Shown here: in pieces, positions 36,597-45,500 of the stretch | Numbering within the stretch: the first letter of the stretch is position 1 | How the letters are laid out: every line of letters begins with the position of its first letter | From: Victivallis vadensis | Lineage (GTDB): Bacteria; Verrucomicrobiota; Lentisphaeria; Victivallales; Victivallaceae | Assembly: GCF_003096415.1 (NCBI RefSeq) | Contig: NZ_QEKH01000006.1 | Location: 1 to 64,000 of the forward strand | Length of the DNA: 64,000 nt | Direction: 5' to 3' | Program-made: the position numbers and the translations under genes | Notes under the pieces: generated by a model | What the model was told of the DNA's origin: nothing | Seen by the model: the letters and a program-made list of their open reading frames with translations, nothing else | Database searches by the model: none

Positions 36597-36616
36597 CATC
36601 ATCCCAACTCAGCAGG

Positions 36617-37324
36617 ATGCCTACAGATATGGAAAATCAGGAAAAAGATACGCTCGGGCTGTTCGGCAACGAAGAAAGACACCCGGAGCCGGAAGGGGAA
36701 CTGACCGGGGGACGTGAACTCGCGCCCGCCGGAATCGAGGAGATCCGCGAGGTCCCGCCGGATCCCCATGCCGCCGCGGAACCCGCTCCGGGACTGCGTC
36801 CGCAATTCAGTGACGTGGCAGGGGAGGAGTCGTTCGGGCAGTATCTGAAAGCGCTCCGGCTGCGGAATAACTTCACCATCGATGAGATCGCGGAGGAGAC
36901 CAAGATCCGCCCCGACTACCTGACCGCACTGGAAGCCGAAGACTTCGGCAGTCTGCCGCAACCGGTATATGTGCTCGGTTATGTGCGCAAACTCTGCACG
37001 CTCTACCATGTGGATGCGAAGCGGGCGGACGAGATCACCTGCGGGCTCCGGGCACTGCTGGAATATGAGATTCCGGAAGATATCTCCAAATCCGTGATCG
37101 ACCATGAGATCAGCGAGGAAAACGAGCGCAAGATTCGCCAGCTGATCCTCATCATGGTCGCGGCGGTGGTGCTGGTCGTGCTGGTGCTGGTCGCCGGCGG
37201 CGTGCTGTTGCTGGCCGGTCTGCGCGGAGCTTCGCATCCGGCGGACAGCGCAACAGCCTTCAACGAATCGCGGCTGATCGAGTTGCAGGGAACTCCGAAA
37301 GTCGATATCACGGAACTGAAATAA
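36617..37324 (+). CDS. RodZ-like helix-turn-helix membrane protein, short form
   Basis: A 235-residue protein with an acidic N-terminal extension (about 1-70), an HTH_25/Xre domain ('FGQYLKALRLRNNFTIDEIAEETKIRPDYLTALEAEDFGSLP', then 'VYVLGYVRKLCTLY'), and one transmembrane helix (about 175-205). RodZ links MreB to the cell-wall elongation machinery through this architecture. Here only about 30 residues follow the membrane helix, so the usual C-terminal beta domain (DUF4115) is missing. It follows ftsK by 20 bases, a fitting neighbour for a cell-shape protein. An alternative start is the ATG at 36635. Confidence 0.8.
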   Translation: MPTDMENQEKDTLGLFGNEERHPEPEGELTGGRELAPAGIEEIREVPPDPHAAAEPAPGLRPQFSDVAGEESFGQYLKALRLRNNFTIDEIAEETKIRPDYLTALEAEDFGSLPQPVYVLGYVRKLCTLYHVDAKRADEITCGLRALLEYEIPEDISKSVIDHEISEENERKIRQLILIMVAAVVLVVLVLVAGGVLLLAGLRGASHPADSATAFNESRLIELQGTPKVDITELK

Positions 37325-37380
37325 TTTACAGTAACCGTTCCTGTTTTCTGCTTTAGCACAGCAGAGTTTCCTATTGGAAT

Positions 37381-37409
37381 TGGACAAAACGGCGACGGCG
37401 TGCTATAGT
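37381..37409 (+). promoter_or_regulatory. Promoter of aroQ, probably giving a leaderless mRNA
   Basis: TGGACA (37381-37386), 17 bases, TATAGT (37404-37409). The aroQ ATG is at 37418, only 8 bases after the -10 box, so transcription would start at or next to the A of the ATG. No Shine-Dalgarno sequence fits in between. Confidence 0.6.
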
Positions 37410-37417
37410 ATTGGGTT

Positions 37418-37870
37418 ATGAAAATATTATTGATAAATGGGCCGAATCTGCAGTTGCTGGGAGTGCGTGAGCCGGGAATCTACGGCGCCGATACGCTTCC
37501 TGCCATTGTCGCACATCTTCGCGAAACGGCTGCGGAACTCGGATGCGAGCTGATCGATTTTCAATCCAACCACGAGGGGGACATTATTGATCTCATCGGG
37601 TCGGCGAAGGAAAAAGGCGTTGACGGCATTGTGATGAATCCGGCCGCCTATACCCATACTTCGGTCGCGATCCGCGATGCGCTGGCGGCGGTGGCGTTGC
37701 CGGCGGTCGAAGTGCATCTCAGCAACATTCACGCACGCGAAGAGTTCCGCAGCCATTCGCTGACCGCGCCGAAATGTATCGGCGTGGTAGCCGGGTTCGG
37801 TGCGGACTCCTATGAATGGGCGCTCCGTGCGCTCGTCGCACACCTGAACCGGAAACCGGTTTTGGTTTGA
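37418..37870 (+). CDS. aroQ: 3-dehydroquinate dehydratase, type II
   Basis: The third step of the shikimate pathway (3-dehydroquinate to 3-dehydroshikimate). It has 150 residues, the normal size for the dodecameric type II enzyme. Family motifs are '[17 protein letters not shown]' (with the catalytic Arg and Tyr), '[12 protein letters not shown]', '[17 protein letters not shown]', '[17 protein letters not shown]' and '[11 protein letters not shown]'. It stands first in a run with accB, accC, an asp23-type gene and maf, an order common in Gram-positive bacteria. aroA (54.4 kb) is also in the window. Confidence 0.95.
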   Translation: MKILLINGPNLQLLGVREPGIYGADTLPAIVAHLRETAAELGCELIDFQSNHEGDIIDLIGSAKEKGVDGIVMNPAAYTHTSVAIRDALAAVALPAVEVHLSNIHAREEFRSHSLTAPKCIGVVAGFGADSYEWALRALVAHLNRKPVLV

Positions 37871-37922
37871 ACCGAATCAACGGATTATCAGACAGTAATA
37901 ACACAAAAGAGAGTTCCTCACC

Positions 37923-38384
37923 ATGAAAATTGAAGAAATCAAAACGATAGTCAAACTGATGAGCGATCATGACCTGACGGAGTTCAAGATTGAAGCGGAG
38001 GCCTACAATCTGTGCATCCGCCGCGGCTGCGGAACCCCCGTGGTCGCCGCCGTTGCGGCTCCGGTCGCCGCTCCGGTTGCGGCTCCCGCAGTTCCCGCCG
38101 CTGCTGCTCCGGCTGCTCCGGCTGCGGCTCCCGCCGCCCCCGCCGCTCCGGTCAAGACCATCGATGCGCCGCTGGTCGGAACTTTCTACCGCGCCGCCTC
38201 CCCGGAAGCCGAATCCTTCGTGAAAGTCGGCGACACCGTGGCCGAAGACAGCGTGATCGGCATCATCGAAGCGATGAAAGTGATGAATGAGATCAAGGCT
38301 GAAAAATCCGGTGTGATCAAAGAGATTCTGGTGGAAAACGGCCAGCCGGTCGAGTATGGCCAGCCGCTGCTGGTGATCGAGTAA
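37923..38384 (+). CDS. accB: Biotin carboxyl carrier protein of acetyl-CoA carboxylase
   Basis: Carries the carboxybiotin between AccC and AccA/AccD in the first step of fatty acid synthesis. It has 153 residues: a short N-terminal helix region, an Ala/Pro linker (about 40-78) and the biotinyl domain with 'EAMKVMNEI', where K119 is the biotinylation site. It is followed by accC after 34 bases. accA is about 12 kb away at 50 kb, and accD is not in the window. Confidence 0.95.
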   Translation: MKIEEIKTIVKLMSDHDLTEFKIEAEAYNLCIRRGCGTPVVAAVAAPVAAPVAAPAVPAAAAPAAPAAAPAAPAAPVKTIDAPLVGTFYRAASPEAESFVKVGDTVAEDSVIGIIEAMKVMNEIKAEKSGVIKEILVENGQPVEYGQPLLVIE

Positions 38385-38418
38385 ATTCAATATTACAGAA
38401 GAAACAAAGCCGAATCAT

Positions 38419-39786
38419 ATGTTCAATAAAATTCTCATCGCCAACCGCGGCGAAATCGCAGTCCGGGTGATCCGGGCCTGCCGCGAACTGGGAGTCCGCA
38501 CCGTGGCGGTCTATTCGCAGGCCGATGCGGAGAGCCTCGCGGTCAAAATGGCCGACGAAGCGGTCTGCATCGGGCCCGCGCAGTCGTCGGCGAGTTATCT
38601 GCTGATCGATCGGATTCTGTCGGTGGCGGCGATCTGCGATGTGGATGCGATCCATCCCGGCTACGGCTTCCTGTCCGAAAACGCCTACTTCGCCGAAGCC
38701 TGCCGCAAGCACGGCATCACCTTCATCGGGCCGACGCCGGAAGCGATGCGCGCCCTCGGCGACAAGGCGGTCGCCCGCGAGACCATGAAAAAGGCGGGAG
38801 TGCCCACCACTCCCGGCAGCGACGGCATCGTCGGCAGCGAAGCGGAAGCGTTGAAAATCGCCCATGAGCTGAAGTATCCGGTCATCATCAAGGCGGTCGC
38901 CGGCGGCGGCGGGCGCGGCATGCGCATCGCGCACAACGACGCGAGCCTGGTGCAGGGATACCATGCGGCCAAGACCGAAGCGGAAAACGCATTCGGCAAC
39001 GGCGCGCTGTATATGGAAAAGTTCCTGGTCAATCCGCGCCATATCGAAGTGCAGATTCTGGCCGACAACTACGGCAATGTGATCCACCTCGGCGAACGCG
39101 ACTGCAGCGTGCAGCGCCGCAACCAGAAGCTGATCGAAGAATCCCCGTCCCCGGCGCTGTCGCCCCGGCTCCGGGAACGGATCGGCGCGGCGGCGGTCAA
39201 GGCCGCCAAGGCGGCCGGTTACACCAGTGCCGGAACGATCGAATTTCTGTTCACCGAGGACGGCAACTTCTACTTCATGGAGATGAACACCCGTATTCAG
39301 GTGGAGCATCCGGTGACCGAGATGGTGACCCGGGTCGACCTGATCAGGGAGCAGATCAAAGTGGCGGCGGGCGAACGGCTCGCATTCCGCCAGAAAGATA
39401 TTCAGTTCAGCGGTCATGCGATCGAGTGCCGGATCAATGCGGAAGACCCGTTCCGCAACTTCACGCCGAGCCCGGGTCGGATTGAGCTGTTCATCCCCTC
39501 CGGCGGCCCGAATGTGCGCATGGATACGCATGTGTATTCCGGTTACCGGATTCCCGCTTATTATGACAGCATGATCGGCAAGCTGATCGTCTGGGGGCCG
39601 ACCCGGGCGGATGCGCTTGCGACCTGTCGCCGGGCGCTCGACGAGATCACGGTGGAGGGGATCAAGACCACGATTCCGTTCCAGAAGCTGATCGTCAGCC
39701 ACAAGAATTTCATCGAAGGCAAATACGATACCGGATTTGTCGAACGGTTGATGCAGGAGAGAGCAACACCACACAAGGAGGGTTGA
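38419..39786 (+). CDS. accC: Biotin carboxylase subunit of acetyl-CoA carboxylase
   Basis: The ATP-grasp enzyme that carboxylates biotin on AccB. It has 455 residues, matching the family. Motifs are '[22 protein letters not shown]' at the N-terminus, '[12 protein letters not shown]' (glycine-rich ATP loop), '[16 protein letters not shown]' and '[16 protein letters not shown]' (catalytic/metal-binding Glu and Asn). Its stop codon overlaps the ribosome-binding site of the Asp23-type gene, so the genes are translationally linked. Confidence 0.96.
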   Translation: MFNKILIANRGEIAVRVIRACRELGVRTVAVYSQADAESLAVKMADEAVCIGPAQSSASYLLIDRILSVAAICDVDAIHPGYGFLSENAYFAEACRKHGITFIGPTPEAMRALGDKAVARETMKKAGVPTTPGSDGIVGSEAEALKIAHELKYPVIIKAVAGGGGRGMRIAHNDASLVQGYHAAKTEAENAFGNGALYMEKFLVNPRHIEVQILADNYGNVIHLGERDCSVQRRNQKLIEESPSPALSPRLRERIGAAAVKAAKAAGYTSAGTIEFLFTEDGNFYFMEMNTRIQVEHPVTEMVTRVDLIREQIKVAAGERLAFRQKDIQFSGHAIECRINAEDPFRNFTPSPGRIELFIPSGGPNVRMDTHVYSGYRIPAYYDSMIGKLIVWGPTRADALATCRRALDEITVEGIKTTIPFQKLIVSHKNFIEGKYDTGFVERLMQERATPHKEG

Positions 39787-39788
39787 TT

Positions 39789-40274
39789 ATGAAAGCATCA
39801 GAAACGAAGAAAACTGCGGATGTCAAGAAAGTGACCGAAGCGGCGGAAAACGCGACCACTGTGATCGAAGGCTCGGAGATGGGCGAGGTCAAGATCCATG
39901 AAAATGTGATCTCCTCGCTGGTCCGTCAGGCCGCGCTCTCCATCGACGGCGTCTCCCGTCTGGCCGGCAGCACGCTGGTGGACAATATCGCCGAGATTGT
40001 CGGCAGCCGCCGGATGCAGTCCCGCGCGATCACGGTGGAAATGGAAGAAAACAACCGGGTCGCGGTGGAGCTCAAAATCAACATCAAATGCGATTTCAAT
40101 GTTCCGGAAGTGGCCCAGGCCGTCCAGAAGGCCGTGATCGAAAAGATCGAAAAGATCACCGGCATGACCGTCACCAAGGTCAACGTGATCATTCAGGAGA
40201 TCGAAGACCCGGTCGCGGAAGAGAACGAGGAAGAGGATGGAGAAACTCCGGTCAGCGCCATTCCGCTGAACTGA
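39789..40274 (+). CDS. Asp23/Gls24 family envelope stress response protein
   Basis: A 161-residue protein with the DUF322 domain: 'GEVKIHENVISSLVRQAALSIDGVSRLAG', then 'VAVELKINIKCDFNVPEVAQAVQKAVIEKIEKITGMTVTKVNVIIQEI'. Asp23 of staphylococci is a membrane-anchored alkaline-shock protein. The N-terminus (1-35) and C-terminus are charged and probably disordered. The ATG at 39789 has GGAGG 7 bases upstream. It sits right after accBC, as in many Firmicutes, and is followed by a possible membrane partner. Confidence 0.9.
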   Translation: MKASETKKTADVKKVTEAAENATTVIEGSEMGEVKIHENVISSLVRQAALSIDGVSRLAGSTLVDNIAEIVGSRRMQSRAITVEMEENNRVAVELKINIKCDFNVPEVAQAVQKAVIEKIEKITGMTVTKVNVIIQEIEDPVAEENEEEDGETPVSAIPLN

Positions 40275-40348
40275 CGGTAAAAGGCTTCGCGGCATTCCGG
40301 CTTCCGGACTCTGCCGCGAAGCGTTGAAGGATTTGAGGAGGAGTAATT

Positions 40349-40909
40349 ATGAGCATCACCGATCTTGCCAAGCCGGAATTCTGGCAGCAGCTTCTGAGCA
40401 GTGACTTCAATCGCGGTTACATCGCCGGGCTCGGCCTCGTGATCGCTCTTCTGGTCTTCCTGTTCATCATCAAAATCATCGTTAAAATCGTATTTCGCAC
40501 TCACCGGTGCAGTTCGATTCCGGTTCCCTGCGCGGACGGGGACCTGATCATCTCCCGCGACGCGGTGGAAAACGCCGCCCGTCAGGTGCTGGCGACTTTT
40601 CCGCAGCTTTCCGTACGACGCATCCAGCTCTATTGCCGGGGGAAAAACTACAGCATGACGCTGTTCACCACGTTTGCACCGGACGAAAAGGGCGGCCTGC
40701 CGGAACTGGCCGACAAGGTCAAGCCGAAAATGACCGAAACACTCCGGCGGGTATTCGGCATCGACAGCATGAAGACGATCCGGTTCCAGGTAGAAGAATT
40801 GGGCAAAGGCGATCTGGAAAAGGCCGCGGCCGATACCGTCACGGTAAAGGAACCGGCCAGGCCGATGGAAAAAAGTGACGGCAATGCGTCGGCTTCTGCT
40901 CGCTTCTGA
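40349..40909 (+). CDS. AmaP-like membrane protein (putative Asp23 anchor)
   Basis: A 186-residue protein with one strong transmembrane helix (about 25-48, 'YIAGLGLVIALLVFLFIIKIIVKIVF') and a cytoplasmic domain whose start 'DGDLIISRDAVENAARQVLATFPQLSVRRIQLYCRG' is a shortened Asp23/DUF322-like module. In staphylococci AmaP anchors Asp23 to the membrane, and the position directly after the Asp23-type gene supports the same job; AmaP itself has two helices, so homology is not proven. A GAGGAG site precedes the ATG. The 3' end overlaps maf. Confidence 0.6.
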   Translation: MSITDLAKPEFWQQLLSSDFNRGYIAGLGLVIALLVFLFIIKIIVKIVFRTHRCSSIPVPCADGDLIISRDAVENAARQVLATFPQLSVRRIQLYCRGKNYSMTLFTTFAPDEKGGLPELADKVKPKMTETLRRVFGIDSMKTIRFQVEELGKGDLEKAAADTVTVKEPARPMEKSDGNASASARF

Positions 40910-41450
40910 ATCCCCCCGCCGCCGCGAACTCCTCGGTGCGCTGGGAATCCCGTTTGAGACGGTAACCGCGCAGGTCGAGGAGCTCAAACGCGCCGCCTCT
41001 CCCGAGGAAGTGCCGCTTGTCAACGCCCTGTTGAAAGCCGACGCCGTCGCCGCCCGTCATCCCGACGCCCTGATAATCGGCGCCGACACCGTGATCCTGT
41101 TTCAGGGCGAAGCCATCGGCAAGCCGCATGACCTCGCCGACGCCGAGCGCCTTCTGCTCTCTCTGGCCGGCCATTCCCATCAGGTCGTGACCGGTCTCGC
41201 ATTGGTCTGCCGCGCCGCCGGCTTCCGCCGGAACTGGCTGGAACGCAGCGAAGTCGTATTCAAGCCCTTCGACCGCGCCGTGGTAAAGCGCTATCTGGAG
41301 CTTGTCCCGGTTCTGGACAAAGCCGGAGCCTACGCGATCCAGCAGCACGGCGACCTGCTGATCGACCACATTTCCGGCGACCTCAACAACATCATCGGTC
41401 TCCCGCTGGAGCAGCTCCGCCGCGAACTCTCCGCCGCTTCCGCCCTTTGA
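40884..41450 (+). CDS. maf: Maf family nucleoside triphosphate pyrophosphatase
   Basis: A house-cleaning pyrophosphatase that hydrolyses non-canonical nucleotides (dTTP/UTP or modified bases). It has 188 residues. The N-terminal 'LLLASESPRRRELL' and 'IIGADTVILFQGEAIGKPHD' are Maf motifs, and 'DKAGAYAIQQHG' carries conserved catalytic-site residues. The ATG at 40884 is preferred; a GTG at 40875 is in frame. The gene overlaps the preceding reading frame by about 26 bases, indicating co-translation at the end of the aroQ-maf run. Confidence 0.92.
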   Translation: MRRLLLASESPRRRELLGALGIPFETVTAQVEELKRAASPEEVPLVNALLKADAVAARHPDALIIGADTVILFQGEAIGKPHDLADAERLLLSLAGHSHQVVTGLALVCRAAGFRRNWLERSEVVFKPFDRAVVKRYLELVPVLDKAGAYAIQQHGDLLIDHISGDLNNIIGLPLEQLRRELSAASAL

Positions 41451-41624
41451 CACGGGTTCCCGTGCCCGGCAACCGGAACACTTTGTCCGCCCACCATCCG
41501 CCACGGCAGCGTCATACATATTATTTGCGAAACTTATACTCGCCTTTCTTTTCTTCCTGTCGGCCGGACCAGTGCCCGAATGTTTTCATTCAGATAAATT
41601 TAACGATTTTTTTGCAAACAACCC

Positions 41625-41653
41625 TTGACATTCCATGCCGTCTGAGGTATAAT
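41625..41653 (+). promoter_or_regulatory. Promoter of the pseudopilin-GH2 cassette
   Basis: TTGACA (41625-41630), 17 bases, TATAAT (41648-41653): a consensus sigma70 promoter 65 bases before the pseudopilin start. Confidence 0.82.
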
Positions 41654-41663
41654 TATAGTGTCA

Positions 41664-41689
41664 GTATACGATACATAGCCAACATGTAT
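41664..41689. promoter_or_regulatory. Operator candidates downstream of the cassette promoter
   Basis: GTAT-ACG-ATAC (41664-41674) overlaps the expected transcription start. A second inverted repeat, ATACAT-N7-ATGTAT (41671-41689), overlaps it. The core TATACGATA recurs as TATACGTTA just after the promoter of the LacI-type regulator at 46711-46719, which suggests one repressor controls both. Confidence 0.45.
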
Positions 41690-41717
41690 TCAGCGTTAAC
41701 CAAGAAAGGTCCAGACA

Positions 41718-42491
41718 ATGAATCAGCATTTCAAACCGATGTCGCTTTCCGGAAACCGTTCCGGCAGGGAGTACAATTATCGCTCCATCTGCCGAAAAAC
41801 ACTCCATTTCACTCTTATTGAGCTTCTCGTTGTAATTGCAATCATCGCGATCCTCGCCTCCATGCTGCTGCCGGCACTGAATCAGGCACGCAGTTCGGCC
41901 AAGGCGATCAAGTGCGTCAACGTCCTGAAGCAGTTCGGCTCGGCAGGGGCGATGTACGCCACCAACTGCGACGACTGGTGGATGCCGAGTCTCGTCGGCA
42001 ATTTCCAGTTTCCGCACGGTTCCTACTTCGGCAACGATATGTTCCGCTCGCTGCTCGGCATTCCGGGCATCTACCAGATGGACCCGATCAGCGACAGCTT
42101 CCCGACCAGCCTGATGTGCCCCGACTCTTTCGGAGCGCAGGAGGCGAAAGGCGGCTGGGGATTGATCTACAGCTCTTACGGTTACACCTATTTCGATGTC
42201 TACGACAATCCCGGCTCCTACAAGGTTTCGCGCATCAAACGCCCCACCGCTTCCGCCGCGTGGTCGGATGCGCTGGAATACCTGATCTGGAATCCGAAGC
42301 TGCTCGATTACCTGAGCAACGGCGAACGGGCCGGTTCCGGGCAGGTCGCCTACCGCCATCGCAGCCGGAGCAACTTCAGCTTCTTCGACGGCCATGTCGC
42401 GCCGCTGGGCGGCCCCGAAGTCGAAGCCGTCTGGGGTTCGGACCCGAACACCGCCCCCGACAACTGCATCAATATGAATTTCTACCGCTGA
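41718..42491 (+). CDS. Prepilin-type N-terminal cleavage/methylation protein (DUF1559-like pseudopilin)
   Basis: A 257-residue pseudopilin-like protein. An unusually long basic leader (about 30 residues) precedes '[24 protein letters not shown]', with the prepilin Glu at +5. '[22 protein letters not shown]' follows, and near the C-terminus '[13 protein letters not shown]' is the family H/DG motif. It is followed 24 bases later by a secreted GH2 enzyme, the same pairing as at 6.5-7.3 kb. AAGAAAGG precedes the ATG. The role is unknown; surface display or export for glycan capture is an inference from context. Confidence 0.86.
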   Translation: MNQHFKPMSLSGNRSGREYNYRSICRKTLHFTLIELLVVIAIIAILASMLLPALNQARSSAKAIKCVNVLKQFGSAGAMYATNCDDWWMPSLVGNFQFPHGSYFGNDMFRSLLGIPGIYQMDPISDSFPTSLMCPDSFGAQEAKGGWGLIYSSYGYTYFDVYDNPGSYKVSRIKRPTASAAWSDALEYLIWNPKLLDYLSNGERAGSGQVAYRHRSRSNFSFFDGHVAPLGGPEVEAVWGSDPNTAPDNCINMNFYR

Positions 42492-42515
42492 AAGACCATC
42501 AGGAGAACAGAAACG

Positions 42516-45500
42516 ATGACGCATAAAACCGCCAGTCTCGCCTGTTTCGCCGCGCTGCTGACCGCCGCGGCGGAGCTGCCGCCCTACCTGCCCGCTCCGC
42601 ATCAGTACAGACGGGCCGAAACCGTCCCGGCGGCCGAACTTGTCCTGCCGGACGGCAAAAGACAGCTCGGCGACTTCATCCGGCAACGCTCGCTGAACGG
42701 CGTCTGGAAATGCTCCGGCCTGGAGACCTCGGCCGAACCGATTCCGGCGGATGCCGGCCGGGACCGCCGCTACGCCGCGCCGGAGTTCGACGATTCCGGC
42801 TGGGACGACATCGCGGTGCCGCTGAACTGGTATCTGAAATATCCGGAAAAGCAGACCACCGTCACCCCTTACGTGCGCGGCTACTACCGCACCATTTTCA
42901 CTCTGACGCCGGAAGAACTGGACAACCGGCGCGTCATGCTCAATTTCGACGTGGTCGGCTACGACGCCGAAGTTTTCCTGAACGGCGTCAAAGTCGGCGG
43001 CCACCACGGCGACTTCACCCCGTTCCGGCTCGACGCGACTGAGGCGGCCAAGCCGGGGAAAAACGTACTCGCGGTGCGCGTCCTCTCCGACAACGGCCCG
43101 ACTTTCGGCGTGCAGCGCAAGGTCGCTCACACCTACGGTTCGCAATGGGCGATCCACAATATCAAGGGCGGCATCTGGCAGGATGTGACGCTTTCGCTCG
43201 AACCGCAATTGCGGGCGGAACGGCTCACCGTGATCCCCGACCTCGCCTCGTCGTCGGTCTCGGTCGACTGCCGGGTGGTGAATCCCGGAACACAACCGGT
43301 CACGGTTTCACCAACAGGGCGGGTCGTTTCGGCGATGAAACAGGATGCCGGTTCCATCACCGGTGAAACCGTCCTGCCGCATCTGACGCTGAAGCCGGGC
43401 GTCAACGAGTTCACATTGACGGTACCGCTGAAAAATCCGCGGCGGTGGGGCATCGCCTCCCCGTATCTGTACCACTTTTTGCTGACGCTTTCCGGCGGTG
43501 ACGGTGAAATCGTATCCGCCGCGAGCGCCCGGTTCGGCTTCCGGGAGTTCCGCATTGCGGACGGGCGGTTTCTGCTGAACGGCGAGCCGGTCTATCTTTT
43601 CGGCGAAAATATTCCTGCGGTGGCTTACGGCGGCACCGGCGCATCCGCCGCAGAAATGGAGCGGAAGCTCGAATCGTTCCTGCTCGGTTACCTGAATCAC
43701 GGCTATGTGATGGTGCGCAACGCCCATATGCCGATCGTGCCGAAGGCGCTGGAGATTGCCGACGAGTGCGGCATCATGATCTACAACGAATGGGGCTGGT
43801 GTTTCACCAACACCATCGATCCTGACGCATTCGCCCGGGTCAATTCGCGGGAGCTTGAGGAGTTTTTCCACGCGACCGGCAACCACCCGTCGGTCACAAT
43901 GTGGTCGCTCGGCAACGAAGTGATCCACCGCAACCTGCCGCAGGTGGTCCGCGAGATGGACCGGCAGGTCGCGCTGATCCGCGCCCTGGATAAGCAGAAG
44001 CGTCCGGTCGGCTCCTTTTCCGCCTCCGGAAGCTGGCCCTCTTACGGCGAAGAGCGGCTTGACACCGATTTCCTCGACATCCACTCCTACACCGCGCTGT
44101 CGCAGCCGTGGACCCGGCTGCCGGAAGAGTTGGAAACGCTCCGGCAGGGAATGCTCCGCATCTACGGAGAAAAAGAGCGGCTCTCACGGCCGCTGGTCTC
44201 ATGGGAGAACGTCGGTTTCTCGTGGGGTATCTATCCCGATCCGAAGTTCCGGGCCGGTTTCCTCCGGGACTATCTGGAGTATGCGTCCCGCCCGACCAAC
44301 TGGGCCAATCCGAACGGCATCGGCTTCACCGGCTGCGTTCCGCTCTTCAAGGCGGTCGGCCCCGACTTCGCGCGCTGGGCGCAGGTTCGGTACGGACGGC
44401 GGATCTTCGAGCTTTACCGGCTCAATCCGCATTTCACCGGCTTCGCGCCGTGGTTCAGCAATCCGGGGCTGGCGGCGGCGACGCTCTGGAATCAGCCGCT
44501 GCTTCCGTCGCTGCATACGGACAACCTGCTGTTTCCGGGCAACCTGTTCTCCGGCCGCGCCACGCCGTGGACCCTCACCGTGCATAACGCCGGGAACCGG
44601 GTCTGCCGCAATCTGACCTGTGATGTGGAAATGGTCGCCGAAAAGGACGGGAAAACCACGCCGGTCACCTCTTTCGAAACAGACTGCCCCGCACCGCAAC
44701 AGCGGCGTTCCGCCGAGGTCGCGCTGACGCTCCCCACGCTGGAACCGGGTCACTACCAGATGCGCCTGACCTTGCGGGAAAACGGCCGGACCGTCGGCCG
44801 GAACTATTACGATACGTTCGTGCAGGACCCGGCGGTGCTGACCCGCACTGTCCAGGCAAAACAGCCGGTTTTCCTGCTCGACACCGGCGCTCCCGGCAAC
44901 GTGGCGGCGATGGCGCGGATTCTCGACGCTCACCGGATCACATTCCGCAAGGTTGCTTCCATCGCGGAACTTCAGGAGCCGGGCCTGCTGATCGTGCCGC
45001 CGGAAATCGCCGAAGGACAGCAGCTCAAACTCGCAGATTCCCCGGAGTTGAACCGCTTTCTCTCCGAACTCGGCGGAACGCTGCTGGTAATGGAGCAGAA
45101 AAACATCAAAAGCACTTTCCCCGGCGGGCTGGCGCTCTCCACCGCCGCCAACACCTTCGCCGACCTGGTCCTGCCGCAGCATCCGGTGTTCCGGGGACTG
45201 GACTACCGTAATTTCGACACGTGGAACAACGCGGCGAACGGCGATACGGTGAACAACTCGTTGCTGCCTTTCACCCGGAACGCGGTCGCGGCCAAGGGGC
45301 CGATGCTCGGGAAGCTGGACATCGGCATGGCGCTCGCGGAGGCCGCCGAAGGCAAGGGGCTGCTGCTGTTGTCGCAACTGAACGCAGCCGCCAGCCGCGA
45401 TTCGGACAGCGCCGCCGCAACTTACCTCGCCAACCTGCTCGACTACGCCTCCGGTGCCGTTTCCCGCCGCGAGGACGTGCAGCTGCTTGCGGAGGCCGGT

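Noticed and set aside
33942-36602. An 886-codon open frame on the minus strand opposite ftsK, and many similar long frames opposite hydF, ilvB, accC, nrdD and the GH genes.
   Set aside because: They are antisense shadows of GC-rich genes: His/Arg/Gly/Asp-rich translations with no family motifs, opposite proteins with clear catalytic motifs.
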